A stretch of DNA of 64,000 bases from Pseudomonas sp. P8_229 (lineage in GTDB: Bacteria; Pseudomonadota; Gammaproteobacteria; Pseudomonadales; Pseudomonadaceae), in assembly GCF_034008635.1 (NCBI RefSeq), contig NZ_CP125378.1, positions 772,501 through 836,500 on the forward strand, written 5' to 3'. The notes beneath the pieces were generated by a model. That model did not search any database. It had not been told where the DNA came from and saw only the letters and a program-made list of their open reading frames with translations. Below, piece by piece: positions 11,308 to 19,361 of the stretch. Position numbers and translations under genes: made by a program. Position 1 is the first letter of the stretch, and every line of letters starts with the position of its first letter.

Positions 11308-14000
11308 CCGTTGAGTCGACGCAATGCGGCCTGCAGGCCGCCGGACAGCATTTCGCTCCCCCCGTTGTCCGGCGGCACGCCATAGCGGTTGGGCAATTTG
11401 TCTCCCGGAAAACCGAACAGCACCAACGGCAAAAATGGCAGGACCGGTGACAGCGCCATGAATATCAGCAATGTGGGAATGCCCCGACCCATGTCGTGCA
11501 ACCGGCGCAGAATGGCGCCGAGCAACAACAGAACACCGAGCAACAGGATCAGAATGCCAGCGGCCGTGGTGCCACTGATCAGACCGGCCACCGGTGCGAT
11601 CACCACACACCCCAGGACCTGAGCGATAAAAGCCTTGCGCCCCAACCGCGATCCCAGGCGCCAGATCGCACCCGCCGGCGCCGGTTGAATATCACTTTTG
11701 GCCAGCAGTAAACGTTCCGACCAGGACAGCAAGGCACACAGTGCCAGCCGCAAGCCGACGCTGTTCTGCACGTCATCCTTGGCCTGCTGCAATTGGCGCA
11801 GCACTCGCGTTTTCGGCACACCGGCAGCGCCATAACGAATCAGGCCCTTGAGGGCATCGAGCGCTTCATACGCCAGCAGTTTGTCGACGCCAAAATCCGT
11901 CAGCACCTTGCGCGGTGGCCACACCGGCTCGCCCTTGATCAAGCCGTCGCGAAAACCTTCGAACCAGTCATCCTCACAACTGACTGCCGCGATCGATTGC
12001 AGCAAGGCACGATGCTGCTCGGCGCTCAGGCTCGGGTCGTGATAGAGCACGCCCCAGAACATCAACAAGCCCAGCAGATCGTCACCGCAGGCATCCCGAT
12101 CGCTTTCGACGCAGGTGTAAAGCGAGGTATTGGCAGGCAATCTGGCGCTGTCGAGAGCCTGCTGTACGCTGAACAATTGCTGCACCAACAAACCATGAAC
12201 CGGATCATCGCCTTGCAGCCATCCCAATAAACCGTCGCAATTGCCTTGCTCACGTTGCAAGCGTTGCAACAGTGGCTGCAACCGAGCCAAAGGATGAGCA
12301 GGATTGAACGCCAAGCGCTCCAGGCACTGCGCATCAATCAATTGCAACCAGCGTTCGGGCTGCTCCAGCAACGCCAGCAAAAACAAGGTCTGGGCGTACC
12401 ACTCCCAGGTGGCCTGCCCCAGTCCGACCGGCGGCAACTCGATTGCGCGACAGCTCAACTGGAGCAGCAAATCGAGTCCGGACAAGTCACAGTCGTCTTT
12501 GACGGCACTCAGCTTGAACGCTTCGGCCAATCGCTCCAGCGCAGCGTCGTTGTAGGGCCGCAAGCGTTGCAGCCAGACACGACAGACCTTGTGTGGCTCG
12601 CCTTTTGTCAGCACCTCGGGCAATGGCCGCGCGCTTGAATCCGCGCTGCAGAAAGCGTCCATTGCCTGCGCAATCGGTGCCCTGCTCAACCAGCGCAGAT
12701 GTTGACTGGCCTGATATTTGAACCCGCTCAATACCAGGCTTTCGAGCGCATCGACTGGCAGGGGCGCATCCAGAACCTGCTGCAGCAATGCCGAGTCACC
12801 TCGATGCAGCGCCCAGGCGTGGCGGTACAGTTGCAGCAATCGGCTGTCGGCATTTTCGCCCAACAGTTGCGCGAGCAATGGGAGTTCATCGCCCGTCATG
12901 CGCCAATCGACAAAACTCCGGGCCAGACTCTCAAGCTGCAACCGTCCGACACCCAGCCAACGGTTCAGCGTCTCGGGGCGTTGTGACGGACTGCCATATA
13001 CCTGGCATTCATCCCCGAGATCCTCTGACCAGTCAGCGCAGTCCTGCAGACGATCGAATGCCTGAATCAGCAGCGGTAGAAAGGTCGGCTGTCGCTTGGC
13101 ACACAATTCCAGCAGGCGGCTTTCAGCCATCGGATGACGATGTTCGTTCCACAGCCGGATCCAGCAAGGCAATGCCTGATCGTCCCGCCCCAACAAGCTG
13201 TTCTGACACGCCAACAGGTACAGCCAGTCCACATCATCCGGTGCTGCAAGTTGCTGTTCGATACAGCTCTGCAAAAATGTCGACACACCGATGCCCGCCT
13301 GCGTGAACTGCACCAGCAGACGCTTGATGAACGCGGCATCATCCGGCAACGGCAAGCAAGTGTGCTGACTGGCGAAGTCGGCAAACTCATGGAGTGGGCG
13401 CTGGGTGAAAATGAAGTCGAGACTACGGGCGTACCACAGCGATTCAGTCTGCGCAGCCTCTGACCAGGTGCCCATCAGATCCGTGTCGAACGGGTCAGGC
13501 GTTTCGATTCGCTGCAGAAAGGCTTCCACCCGATGGGCGTCATCGAACTCCAGATCCAGCAACTGTTGATCCCAGGCCATACGCTTGGCCAACAGGTTCG
13601 CGCAACGGTAGGACAACGGACCGGCATCGGCCATCCGGTGGTAGAGCCCCCAGCCGAGTTCATCGAGCACATCCAGCGACAGCTCATCCAGTGCCTCGAC
13701 AAATGTCTGCCATGCCGCGAAATTGAAGCGTCGCACGGGATCGTCCAGCAGTTCGCAGAAATCCACGAACGCCTGCGGGACCTCGACGACCTTCTGCTCT
13801 GAGGCTTCGAACTCAGGCTCGAGTTGTTCCTCCTCGTCTTCACGCGCCAGTCGCAGGGCGTTTTCGTAGGCCATGCGCAGCGCCTGAAAGCCTTCCGGAT
13901 CGGTCTCCGGGTGATGCGACGGCAAGCGTGCGCGGTAAGCATTGCGAATCAGGCTTTCGTCAGTCGTAGGCTCGATGCCCAATCGGATCCAGCAACTCAT
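11304..14000 (-). CDS. J-domain protein fused to a C-terminal DUF805 membrane domain
   Basis: The first 60 or so residues form a J-like domain (CWIRLGIEPTTDESLIRNAYRARLPSHHPETDPEGFQALRMAYENAL), in which the usual HPD reads HPE. A long helical middle follows (about residues 90-760), rich in Leu, Trp and Gln and resembling helical repeats. The C terminus (about 770-898) matches DUF805: RLGRKAFI, three hydrophobic segments, RRLHDMGR, and an FPGDKLPNRYG ending. It would be a membrane-anchored co-chaperone for the HscC-type Hsp70 encoded opposite, comparable to E. coli DjlB/DjlC. Its start overlaps the stop of the upstream DUF1266 gene (ATGA), so the two are translationally coupled. No enzymatic motif is seen. 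Confidence 0.87.
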   Translation of the reverse strand: MSCWIRLGIEPTTDESLIRNAYRARLPSHHPETDPEGFQALRMAYENALRLAREDEEEQLEPEFEASEQKVVEVPQAFVDFCELLDDPVRRFNFAAWQTFVEALDELSLDVLDELGWGLYHRMADAGPLSYRCANLLAKRMAWDQQLLDLEFDDAHRVEAFLQRIETPDPFDTDLMGTWSEAAQTESLWYARSLDFIFTQRPLHEFADFASQHTCLPLPDDAAFIKRLLVQFTQAGIGVSTFLQSCIEQQLAAPDDVDWLYLLACQNSLLGRDDQALPCWIRLWNEHRHPMAESRLLELCAKRQPTFLPLLIQAFDRLQDCADWSEDLGDECQVYGSPSQRPETLNRWLGVGRLQLESLARSFVDWRMTGDELPLLAQLLGENADSRLLQLYRHAWALHRGDSALLQQVLDAPLPVDALESLVLSGFKYQASQHLRWLSRAPIAQAMDAFCSADSSARPLPEVLTKGEPHKVCRVWLQRLRPYNDAALERLAEAFKLSAVKDDCDLSGLDLLLQLSCRAIELPPVGLGQATWEWYAQTLFLLALLEQPERWLQLIDAQCLERLAFNPAHPLARLQPLLQRLQREQGNCDGLLGWLQGDDPVHGLLVQQLFSVQQALDSARLPANTSLYTCVESDRDACGDDLLGLLMFWGVLYHDPSLSAEQHRALLQSIAAVSCEDDWFEGFRDGLIKGEPVWPPRKVLTDFGVDKLLAYEALDALKGLIRYGAAGVPKTRVLRQLQQAKDDVQNSVGLRLALCALLSWSERLLLAKSDIQPAPAGAIWRLGSRLGRKAFIAQVLGCVVIAPVAGLISGTTAAGILILLLGVLLLLGAILRRLHDMGRGIPTLLIFMALSPVLPFLPLVLFGFPGDKLPNRYGVPPDNGGSEMLSGGLQAALRRLNG

Positions 14001-14692
14001 GACCAGTCGAACTCCTTGAGCGATGCCGGACGTGGCGGCAGATCAATTTCCATGTGCCAAGGCAAATCGGCGAGAAAGTGCGGAATGTTCTGCGCAAGAC
14101 CACGGGTGATCCGCAGGTTATGGGCGCTGTTGCCTTGTCGGTCCAACTCGCCAGCCAACTCGTCATCGCTGGTGCTCAGGCAGCACCAAAAGGTCCGCCC
14201 CACCACAAAACCATTGAAATAAGCCATCCAGCTGCCGTAGTGAAATTGCGCCCTGATGGCCAAGCGACTGTGCAGCCAGTTGCTCTCGACCAGATCGATC
14301 CACTGATTGCGCACCGCGCATCGCAGGAGAAAGCCCATCCGCCCATAATCCCAGGACAAAATCCCCCCGGGACCGCAACTGCCAAACGTGCGGCTGGCGA
14401 ATTCATGCAGAACACGTTGGCGAGGGCTCAAGTCGTCGAGCAAGGCCTGCCATTCACTCGGCAGACAACGCTGCCACGCCAGATAGGCCGCGCTGAGATG
14501 CTTGGCGTGGCCGTCATCGGTCATCCGTTCGAGCATGTCGAACAATTCCCGCCGATCATCGATCCCCCAGCTGTCTTTCAGATCGATGTAGTGGTCGTCG
14601 CAGAACGCGGGGTCGTCGTACCCGGCGCCGGTATTGAGCGCAGCCATTGGTGCAGAAAGGGCGCACAGCCAGCGCTGTTGAATATCGTCCAT
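13997..14692 (-). CDS. DUF1266 domain protein (YbeR/YbeU type)
   Basis: This 231-residue protein matches the DUF1266 pattern: LKDSWGIDDRRELFDMLERMTDDGH in the first third and WDYGRMGFLLRCAVRNQW in the middle. The start at 14692 (MDDIQQRWL) was chosen because GGAG lies 8 bases upstream; a longer frame begins in poorly coding sequence. DUF1266 genes sit beside hscC and J-domain genes in E. coli (ybeR, ybeU), and the same association here suggests it belongs to the HscC chaperone system. Its biochemical role is not known. Confidence 0.85.
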   Translation of the reverse strand: MDDIQQRWLCALSAPMAALNTGAGYDDPAFCDDHYIDLKDSWGIDDRRELFDMLERMTDDGHAKHLSAAYLAWQRCLPSEWQALLDDLSPRQRVLHEFASRTFGSCGPGGILSWDYGRMGFLLRCAVRNQWIDLVESNWLHSRLAIRAQFHYGSWMAYFNGFVVGRTFWCCLSTSDDELAGELDRQGNSAHNLRITRGLAQNIPHFLADLPWHMEIDLPPRPASLKEFDWS

Positions 14693-14801
14693 GAAAAAGG
14701 CTCCGGGCCGACCGCCAAGGAGTGGGGTCGGCAAAACTGCGGCGAATTGTAGAGAAAGCGCTGTCAGGGGCAAAGCCGAACAGCGCTTTTCTTGCGCCCA
14801 C

Positions 14802-14831
14802 AAAAAAGGCCCCGACGTATCGGGGCCTTTC
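14802..14831 (-). terminator. Rho-independent terminator after the small heat-shock gene
   Basis: GGCCCCGA and TCGGGGCC pair around a 4-base loop. A T tract follows on the minus strand, and shorter T runs flank the other side. Confidence 0.8.
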
Positions 14832-14877
14832 TTCAGCGGCTCAGCGCCTGTTCAGGCATTTTGTTTCTGCAGGTGAA

Positions 14878-15324
14878 TCAGTGTTGCAGAGCCGGCTTCT
14901 GCACCCCGTTGATCGGGATACGCTTGGCTTTCGCTTCTTCCGGGATCACCCGCAACAGGTCGATGCTCAGCAGACCGTTGCTCAGATCGGCGGCCTTGAT
15001 CTCGATGTGATCGGCCAGACGGAAGGACAGCTTGAAAGCACGCTGGGCAATGCCCTGATGCAGGAAGGTCACGCCTTCGTTGGCATCACGCTTGCCGCCA
15101 CTGATGGTCAGCACACCCTTCTCGACTTGCAGCTCCAGGTCTTCTTCCTGGAAACCGGCTGCCGCCACGACGATACGGTATTGATCGTCACCGTGTTTTT
15201 CCACGTTGTAGGGTGGGTAGGTGCTGCCTGGCTCGTTGCGCAGGGCGGTTTCGAACAGGTCATTGAAGCGGTCGAAACCTACCGAGGAACGGAACAGTGG
15301 CGCGAGGGAAAATGCAGTACTCAT
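14878..15324 (-). CDS. ibpA: Small heat-shock protein, IbpA type
   Basis: This 148-residue Hsp20 protein binds unfolding proteins in the cytoplasm and holds them for DnaK/ClpB. The alpha-crystallin domain runs from about residue 35 to 130 (PPYNVEKHGDDQYRIVVAAAGFQEEDLELQVEKGVLTISG), and the N-terminal segment MSTAFSLAPLFRSSVGFDRFNDLF is typical of IbpA. Upstream lie a heat-shock sigma-factor promoter and a ROSE-like hairpin over the ribosome binding site, so both transcription and translation are likely heat-controlled. A strong terminator follows. Confidence 0.95.
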   Translation of the reverse strand: MSTAFSLAPLFRSSVGFDRFNDLFETALRNEPGSTYPPYNVEKHGDDQYRIVVAAAGFQEEDLELQVEKGVLTISGGKRDANEGVTFLHQGIAQRAFKLSFRLADHIEIKAADLSNGLLSIDLLRVIPEEAKAKRIPINGVQKPALQH

Positions 15325-15332
15325 GGTTCAAA

Positions 15333-15355
15333 TCTCCTGAAAGCAATCAGCAAGG
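15333..15355 (-). promoter_or_regulatory. ROSE-like RNA thermometer hairpin
   Basis: In the transcript CCUUGCUGA and UCAGGAGA pair across the loop UUGCUU. The guanine of the UUGCU motif is left bulged opposite the AGGA ribosome binding site, the hallmark of ROSE elements in front of ibp genes. A second hairpin (CCGAA/UUCGG inside CGCGA/UCGCG) lies just upstream at about 15366-15388. Pseudomonas ibpA leaders are known to carry ROSE elements; melting has not been shown here. Confidence 0.85.
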
Positions 15356-15396
15356 TTTTGTGTCTCCGCGACCCGAATTCGGCATCGCGTAACCCT

Positions 15397-15425
15397 TAGA
15401 TAGGGACCGCTGAAATGATTTCAAG
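15397..15425 (-). promoter_or_regulatory. Sigma-32 (RpoH) type promoter of ibpA
   Basis: On the minus strand CTTGAAA (15425-15419) and CCCTATCTA (15405-15397) are separated by 13 bases. This closely matches the heat-shock consensus CTTGAAA/CCCCATNT. Confidence 0.82.
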
Positions 15426-15444
15426 AGAGTATTTGCAGATTTTT

Positions 15445-16404
15445 TCAGGCCGCTTCGGCAACCGGCAAGCCCAGCAAACGCGAGACCTGATCCGGTTCTG
15501 TCTCGCGGCGCAGCACGGTAAACAGCTCGGTGGCTTCGGGATAATTGCGCGTCAGCATCGCCAGCCATTGCTTCAAACGACCCGGCGATTGCCGCGCAGT
15601 CATCTGTGCCTTGGCCTGCAGCCAGAAGTCCTGGATCAGCGGCAACAGCTCGGCCCAGGTCATCTCGACCACTTCTTCACCGGCGCGCGCGGCAGCGATC
15701 TGTTTGGCCAGATCGGGGCGTGACACCAGGCCGCGACCGAGCATGATGTCTTCCACGCCGCTGATCTCGCGGCAACGCCGCCAGTCCTCGACGCTCCAGA
15801 TGTCGCCGTTGGCAAACACCGGCACCTTGACCACGTCCTGCACCCGTGGAATCCATTCCCAGTGCGCCGGCGGCTTGTAGCCATCGACCTTGGTCCGGGC
15901 ATGAACCACGATGTGTTCGGCGCCGCCCTCGGCCAGCGCAGTGGCGCAGACCAGCGAGCCGTCCGGGCTGTCGAAGCCCAGGCGCATCTTCGCGGTGACC
16001 GGGATGTGCGCCGGCACAGCGCGGCGCACGTGCTCGACGATGGAGTTGAGCAGCTCCGGCTCCTTGAGCAGCACGGCCCCGCCCCGGGACTTGTTGACGG
16101 TTTTGGCCGGGCAGCCGAAGTTCAGGTCGATCACTTCGGAGCCGAGCTCGCAGGCCAGCGCAGCGTTTTCCGCCAGGCACACCGGATCGGAACCCAACAA
16201 TTGCACGCGCAGCGGCACGCCGGAACGGGTGCGGGCGCCGTTGAGCAGCTCCGGGCCGAACTTGTGGAAGTAGGCCGGGGTGAGCAACTGATCGTTGATC
16301 CGAATGAATTCGGTCACGCACCAGTCGATGCCGCCAACGCGGGTCAGCACGTCGCGCAGGATGTCGTCGACCAACCCCTCCATGGGCGCCAGGGCAATTT
16401 GCAT
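15445..16404 (-). CDS. dusC: tRNA-dihydrouridine(16) synthase
   Basis: DusC is a flavin-dependent enzyme that reduces uridine 16 in tRNA. The 319-residue protein starts [20 protein letters not shown] and has the catalytic cysteine at residue 98 in [18 protein letters not shown], followed by the FMN-barrel features [13 protein letters not shown] and [10 protein letters not shown]. The [11 protein letters not shown] segment is characteristic of DusC rather than DusA or DusB. The ATG at 16404 is preferred over an in-frame TTG at 16422. It lies 120 bases beyond the ibpA start on the same strand, and the ibpA promoter lies inside that gap. Confidence 0.93.
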   Translation of the reverse strand: MQIALAPMEGLVDDILRDVLTRVGGIDWCVTEFIRINDQLLTPAYFHKFGPELLNGARTRSGVPLRVQLLGSDPVCLAENAALACELGSEVIDLNFGCPAKTVNKSRGGAVLLKEPELLNSIVEHVRRAVPAHIPVTAKMRLGFDSPDGSLVCATALAEGGAEHIVVHARTKVDGYKPPAHWEWIPRVQDVVKVPVFANGDIWSVEDWRRCREISGVEDIMLGRGLVSRPDLAKQIAAARAGEEVVEMTWAELLPLIQDFWLQAKAQMTARQSPGRLKQWLAMLTRNYPEATELFTVLRRETEPDQVSRLLGLPVAEAA

Positions 16405-16472
16405 GGGGAAAACACTACTCAAGGAAAAAACGTGCGGCAGTTTACTGGATATCGCAAGAAATCGCAGATCCC

Positions 16473-16561
16473 TGTGGGAGCGGGCTTGCTCGCGAAGGCG
16501 GTGGATCAGCTAAATGAATGCTGACTGACACGACGCCTTCGCGAGCAAGCCCGCTCCCACA
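16473..16561. repeat. REPIN (paired inverted REP sequences)
   Basis: TGTGGGAGCGGGCTTGCTCG at one end is repeated in inverse at the other, with about 30 unrelated bases between. This is the common P. fluorescens REP type, lying between dusC and the thioesterase gene. Confidence 0.9.
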
Positions 16562-16562
16562 T

Positions 16563-17012
16563 TTAGATATTCGCTGACTCGAGAGACTGGATGGCAGGGC
16601 CATAACCTTCGATGAACTCCGCCGGCATGCGCTTGGGCTTGCCAGTGGACAGCTCGATGCAGACGAAGGTGGTCTGGGCGCGCAACAGGGTGGTGTTGTC
16701 GCTGGGCCGAATCAGCTGGAAATGTCGGGTCATTTTCAGGCGCTGATCCCAATCGACGATCCAGGTCGCCAGTTGCAGCTCATCACCTTCGTAGGCGGCC
16801 GCCAGATAATCGATTTCGTGACGCACCACGGCCATCGCCCGATCCAGGCGCCGGTACTCGACCAGATCCAGCCCCAGCCGCTGCGAGTGGCGCCAGGCAC
16901 AACGTTCGAGCCAGGTCACGTACACAGCGTTGTTCGCGTGGCCCAACCCGTCGATGTCCTCGGCGCCTACTTGCAGATCAATGGTGAACGGCGTTGCCCG
17001 ATCCCAGCCCAT
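16563..17012 (-). CDS. Acyl-CoA thioesterase, hotdog fold (YbgC/FadM family)
   Basis: This 149-residue protein has the 4HBT hotdog signature near its N terminus (VGAEDIDGLGHANNAVYVTWLERC), in which the aspartate before GLGH and the following asparagines are typical active-site residues. Such enzymes cleave fatty acyl-CoA thioesters in the cytosol. It is probably in one transcription unit with the hydrolase and TetR genes upstream, which would link it to fatty-acid or acyl-chain metabolism. Its exact substrate is not evident. Confidence 0.88.
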   Translation of the reverse strand: MGWDRATPFTIDLQVGAEDIDGLGHANNAVYVTWLERCAWRHSQRLGLDLVEYRRLDRAMAVVRHEIDYLAAAYEGDELQLATWIVDWDQRLKMTRHFQLIRPSDNTTLLRAQTTFVCIELSTGKPKRMPAEFIEGYGPAIQSLESANI

Positions 17013-17060
17013 GCCCCACTCCCGGTCAGATTATTTCAACCGGGGCAGTGTAACGGATGC

Positions 17061-17894
17061 TCAGGCCGATTGCCGCGCCTGAAGGCTGCGCCCCGCCAAC
17101 AGTGATAACACGCCATCAACCACCCGAGGGTCGGCCAGCACGCGCTGGTGGCCGCCACTTTCCAGGCGCAGCAGTCGGCTGTCGAACCAGGACTCGTGGA
17201 TCAGTTGCGACTCCTTGACCGAGACGAAGCTGTCGTCCTCGGCATGCACGATCAGACCGGGCATATCCAGTTGATAGTGGGCGACATCCAGCGTGGCGGC
17301 ACGCATGCCGACATCCCGCTCGACCTGCCGGATGAAAGCGGAACGCGCCCTCGGCGGCATGCCGACGTAGCGGGCAAAACCACGCAGCACGCCGAGAATT
17401 CGCGCGGGAGCGGCGATGCTGACGAGGGTTTCGGTGCGCAAGCCCAGTTGCACCGCAAGCATGGCGCTGGCGCCGCCCATGGAGTGACCGATGACCGCTT
17501 GCAGCGGCGGCAACTCGGCAGCGGCTTCGAGCATCGCCCGAGCAAACAGCACGACATTGGCTTCACGCCCCGGCGACCGACCATGGGCCGGGCCATCGAG
17601 CGCGACCACGGTATAGCCGGCCTCGACCAGTGCAGTGATCAGTGCCGCAAACTGGGTGGGCCGGCCTTCCCAACCGTGCATCAACAGCACCGCAGGCCCC
17701 TGCCCCCAGCGCAGCGCCGACAGGCCGAAGCGCAAGGTGATTCGCTCGGAGCTCGCCAACAGCGGCAGCTCCCAATCGCGCAGCGGCAGCGAGCGCGGCG
17801 TCATGAACGCCAGACGCATTTTGCTCGCCACCAGTTTCGGTGCAAACCAGCCCAAGGTGCCATTAACGCCGCGAACCCACTTCAACGTGCTCAT
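17061..17894 (-). CDS. Alpha/beta hydrolase
   Basis: This 277-residue protein shows the alpha/beta hydrolase fold: VLLMHGWEGRPTQF forms the oxyanion region, VVALDGPAHGRSPG follows, and AVIGHSMGGASAML is the nucleophile elbow (Ser about residue 143). The late DDSFVS and GGHQRVLA segments supply the likely acid and histidine of the triad. It starts 29 bases after the stop of the TetR gene and is followed by the thioesterase, so the three probably form an operon. The substrate is unknown. Confidence 0.88.
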   Translation of the reverse strand: MSTLKWVRGVNGTLGWFAPKLVASKMRLAFMTPRSLPLRDWELPLLASSERITLRFGLSALRWGQGPAVLLMHGWEGRPTQFAALITALVEAGYTVVALDGPAHGRSPGREANVVLFARAMLEAAAELPPLQAVIGHSMGGASAMLAVQLGLRTETLVSIAAPARILGVLRGFARYVGMPPRARSAFIRQVERDVGMRAATLDVAHYQLDMPGLIVHAEDDSFVSVKESQLIHESWFDSRLLRLESGGHQRVLADPRVVDGVLSLLAGRSLQARQSA

Positions 17895-17923
17895 CGCTCT
17901 CTCCTCAGGCTGCAGCCTTCAGG

Positions 17924-18463
17924 TCAACGCACCGCCGACTTGGCAGCACGCAGCAATCGATCGGATAAATCGCCCGGGCCCAGCGCTCTTGCCAGCGCCA
18001 GACCACCCACCATCAAGGCCACATCGGCCAACGCTTTATCGGTGTCCTCGGGGCTGGACGCCAACTGCGCAATCATCAGTTCCAGGTGTTCGTTCAGCGC
18101 GATGCGGAACGACTCCGGCAAGCGCCCCAGCTCGCCGATGGAAGCCGGAATCGGGCACGCCGCGTCGCTGGAATCACGGTGCTTGCGCGACAGATAGAAC
18201 GCAGCGACCAAGGCGCGACGCTCTTCGCCGGTGAGCTCGGAGTCCATGTCGGCAATCAGATCGCGTCGACGGCCGAGCAGTTGCTTGAACGCCTCCAGCA
18301 TCATCGCGTCCTTGCTTTCGAAGTGCGCATAGAAACCACCGACGGTCAGGCCGGCGGCGCCCATCACTTCGCCCACGCTTGGATCTGCCGGGCCACGCTG
18401 GATCAGTGCGGCGCTGGCAGCCTTGAGGATGCGTTCGCGGGTTTGAGCTTTTTTATCGTTCAT
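17924..18463 (-). CDS. TetR-family transcriptional regulator
   Basis: This 179-residue regulator has an N-terminal TetR helix-turn-helix (about residues 8-55; ILKAASAALIQRG, VGEVMGAAGLTVGGFYAHFESKDAMMLEAF). The variable C-terminal domain would bind the inducer. GGAGG precedes the ATG at 18463. A long inverted repeat 24 bases upstream is the likely operator, implying autoregulation and control of the hydrolase and thioesterase downstream. Confidence 0.92.
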   Translation of the reverse strand: MNDKKAQTRERILKAASAALIQRGPADPSVGEVMGAAGLTVGGFYAHFESKDAMMLEAFKQLLGRRRDLIADMDSELTGEERRALVAAFYLSRKHRDSSDAACPIPASIGELGRLPESFRIALNEHLELMIAQLASSPEDTDKALADVALMVGGLALARALGPGDLSDRLLRAAKSAVR

Positions 18464-18486
18464 CGTTGCCTCCGAATATTACGACT

Positions 18487-18513
18487 AGAATATTATTCGC
18501 ATAATAATATTCT
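18487..18513. promoter_or_regulatory. Likely TetR operator
   Basis: Two perfect 11-base arms, AGAATATTATT and AATAATATTCT, flank a 5-base spacer. The element lies just upstream of the TetR start. A further GAATATT copy (18474-18480) lies between it and the gene. Confidence 0.7.
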
Positions 18514-18583
18514 GCAAGTCGAGGATATGACCGCTGGTCTGAAGCACAGTGTAAGGAAAAAGGGGAATTGGCCAAACGCCAGA

Positions 18584-18620
18584 CAAACAAAAGGGCCATT
18601 CAATAATTGAATGACCCTTA
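18584..18620 (-). terminator. Terminator of the tRNA-Ala/Glu transcript
   Basis: AAGGGTCATTCAA and TTGAATGGCCCTT pair almost perfectly. TTTTGTTTG follows on the minus strand. Confidence 0.8.
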
Positions 18621-18644
18621 TAAATCCCGCAGAGCGGGTAATCG

Positions 18645-18720
18645 TGGCGTCCCCTAGGGGACTCGAACCCCTGTTACCGCCGTGAAAGGGCGGTGTCCTA
18701 GGCCACTAGACGAAGGGGAC
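18645..18720 (-). tRNA. tRNA-Glu (anticodon TTC), second copy in transcription order
   Basis: The 76-base cloverleaf begins GTCCCCTTCGTCTAGTGG, has CUUUCAC as anticodon loop, GGTTCGAGTCC in the T arm and an encoded CCA end. It is identical to the copy at 18928-19003. Confidence 0.97.
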
Positions 18721-18798
18721 GCAAAACCCTTCTACAACTGATCAGTGCTGAGTGCTGATCGCTTCAAGGCCGGTGTGGCCAGACCTCGAAGTGTAAAT

Positions 18799-18874
18799 TG
18801 GTGGAGCTAAGCGGGATCGAACCGCTGACCTCCTGCATGCCATGCAGGCGCTCTCCCAGCTGAGCTATAGCCCC
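18799..18874 (-). tRNA. tRNA-Ala (anticodon GGC), second copy in transcription order
   Basis: The 76-base cloverleaf begins GGGGCTATAGCTCAGCTGGG, has anticodon loop AUGGCAU and an encoded CCA. It differs from the copy at 19083-19158 by paired changes in the anticodon stem and T stem. Confidence 0.97.
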
Positions 18875-18927
18875 GGATTTTTCGCCTCGCGGCGGAGTGA
18901 CATCTTGCAACATCACTTCTGTAAAAC

Positions 18928-19003
18928 TGGCGTCCCCTAGGGGACTCGAACCCCTGTTACCGCCGTGAAAGGGCGGTGTCCTAGGCCACTAGACGAAGGG
19001 GAC
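18928..19003 (-). tRNA. tRNA-Glu (anticodon TTC), first copy in transcription order
   Basis: This 76-base tRNA with encoded CCA is identical to the copy 283 bases away. The two Glu/Ala pairs are tandem duplicates, and their spacers (18721-18798 and 19004-19082) are also similar. Confidence 0.97.
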
Positions 19004-19082
19004 GCAAACCCTTCTATACAACTGATCAACGCCTGGTGTTGATCGCTTCGAAGCCGGTGTGGCCAGGCTTCGAAGTGTAAAT

Positions 19083-19158
<76 letters not shown>

Positions 19159-19295
19159 TCATCGTTGATGTCATCGCTGAGGACGGGGCGAATCTTAAGG
19201 GCCTATCGAAAGCCTGTCAAACTTATTTTTGAAAAAAATCAAAGTTTTTTGTCGGCATAACAATCACTTACCGCCCTCCCCCCGAAAATCCGGGG

Positions 19296-19339
19296 GAAAA
19301 ACGCCGAAGGCCGGAATCAATCGATCCCGGCCCTCGGCG
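19296..19339 (-). terminator. Terminator after gltX
   Basis: CGCCGAGGGCCGG and CCGGCCTTCGGCG pair, and TTTTTCCCCC follows on the minus strand. It separates gltX from the tRNA genes. Confidence 0.8.
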
Positions 19340-19361
19340 GTTCCTGCAGAGTCAGACGTGC

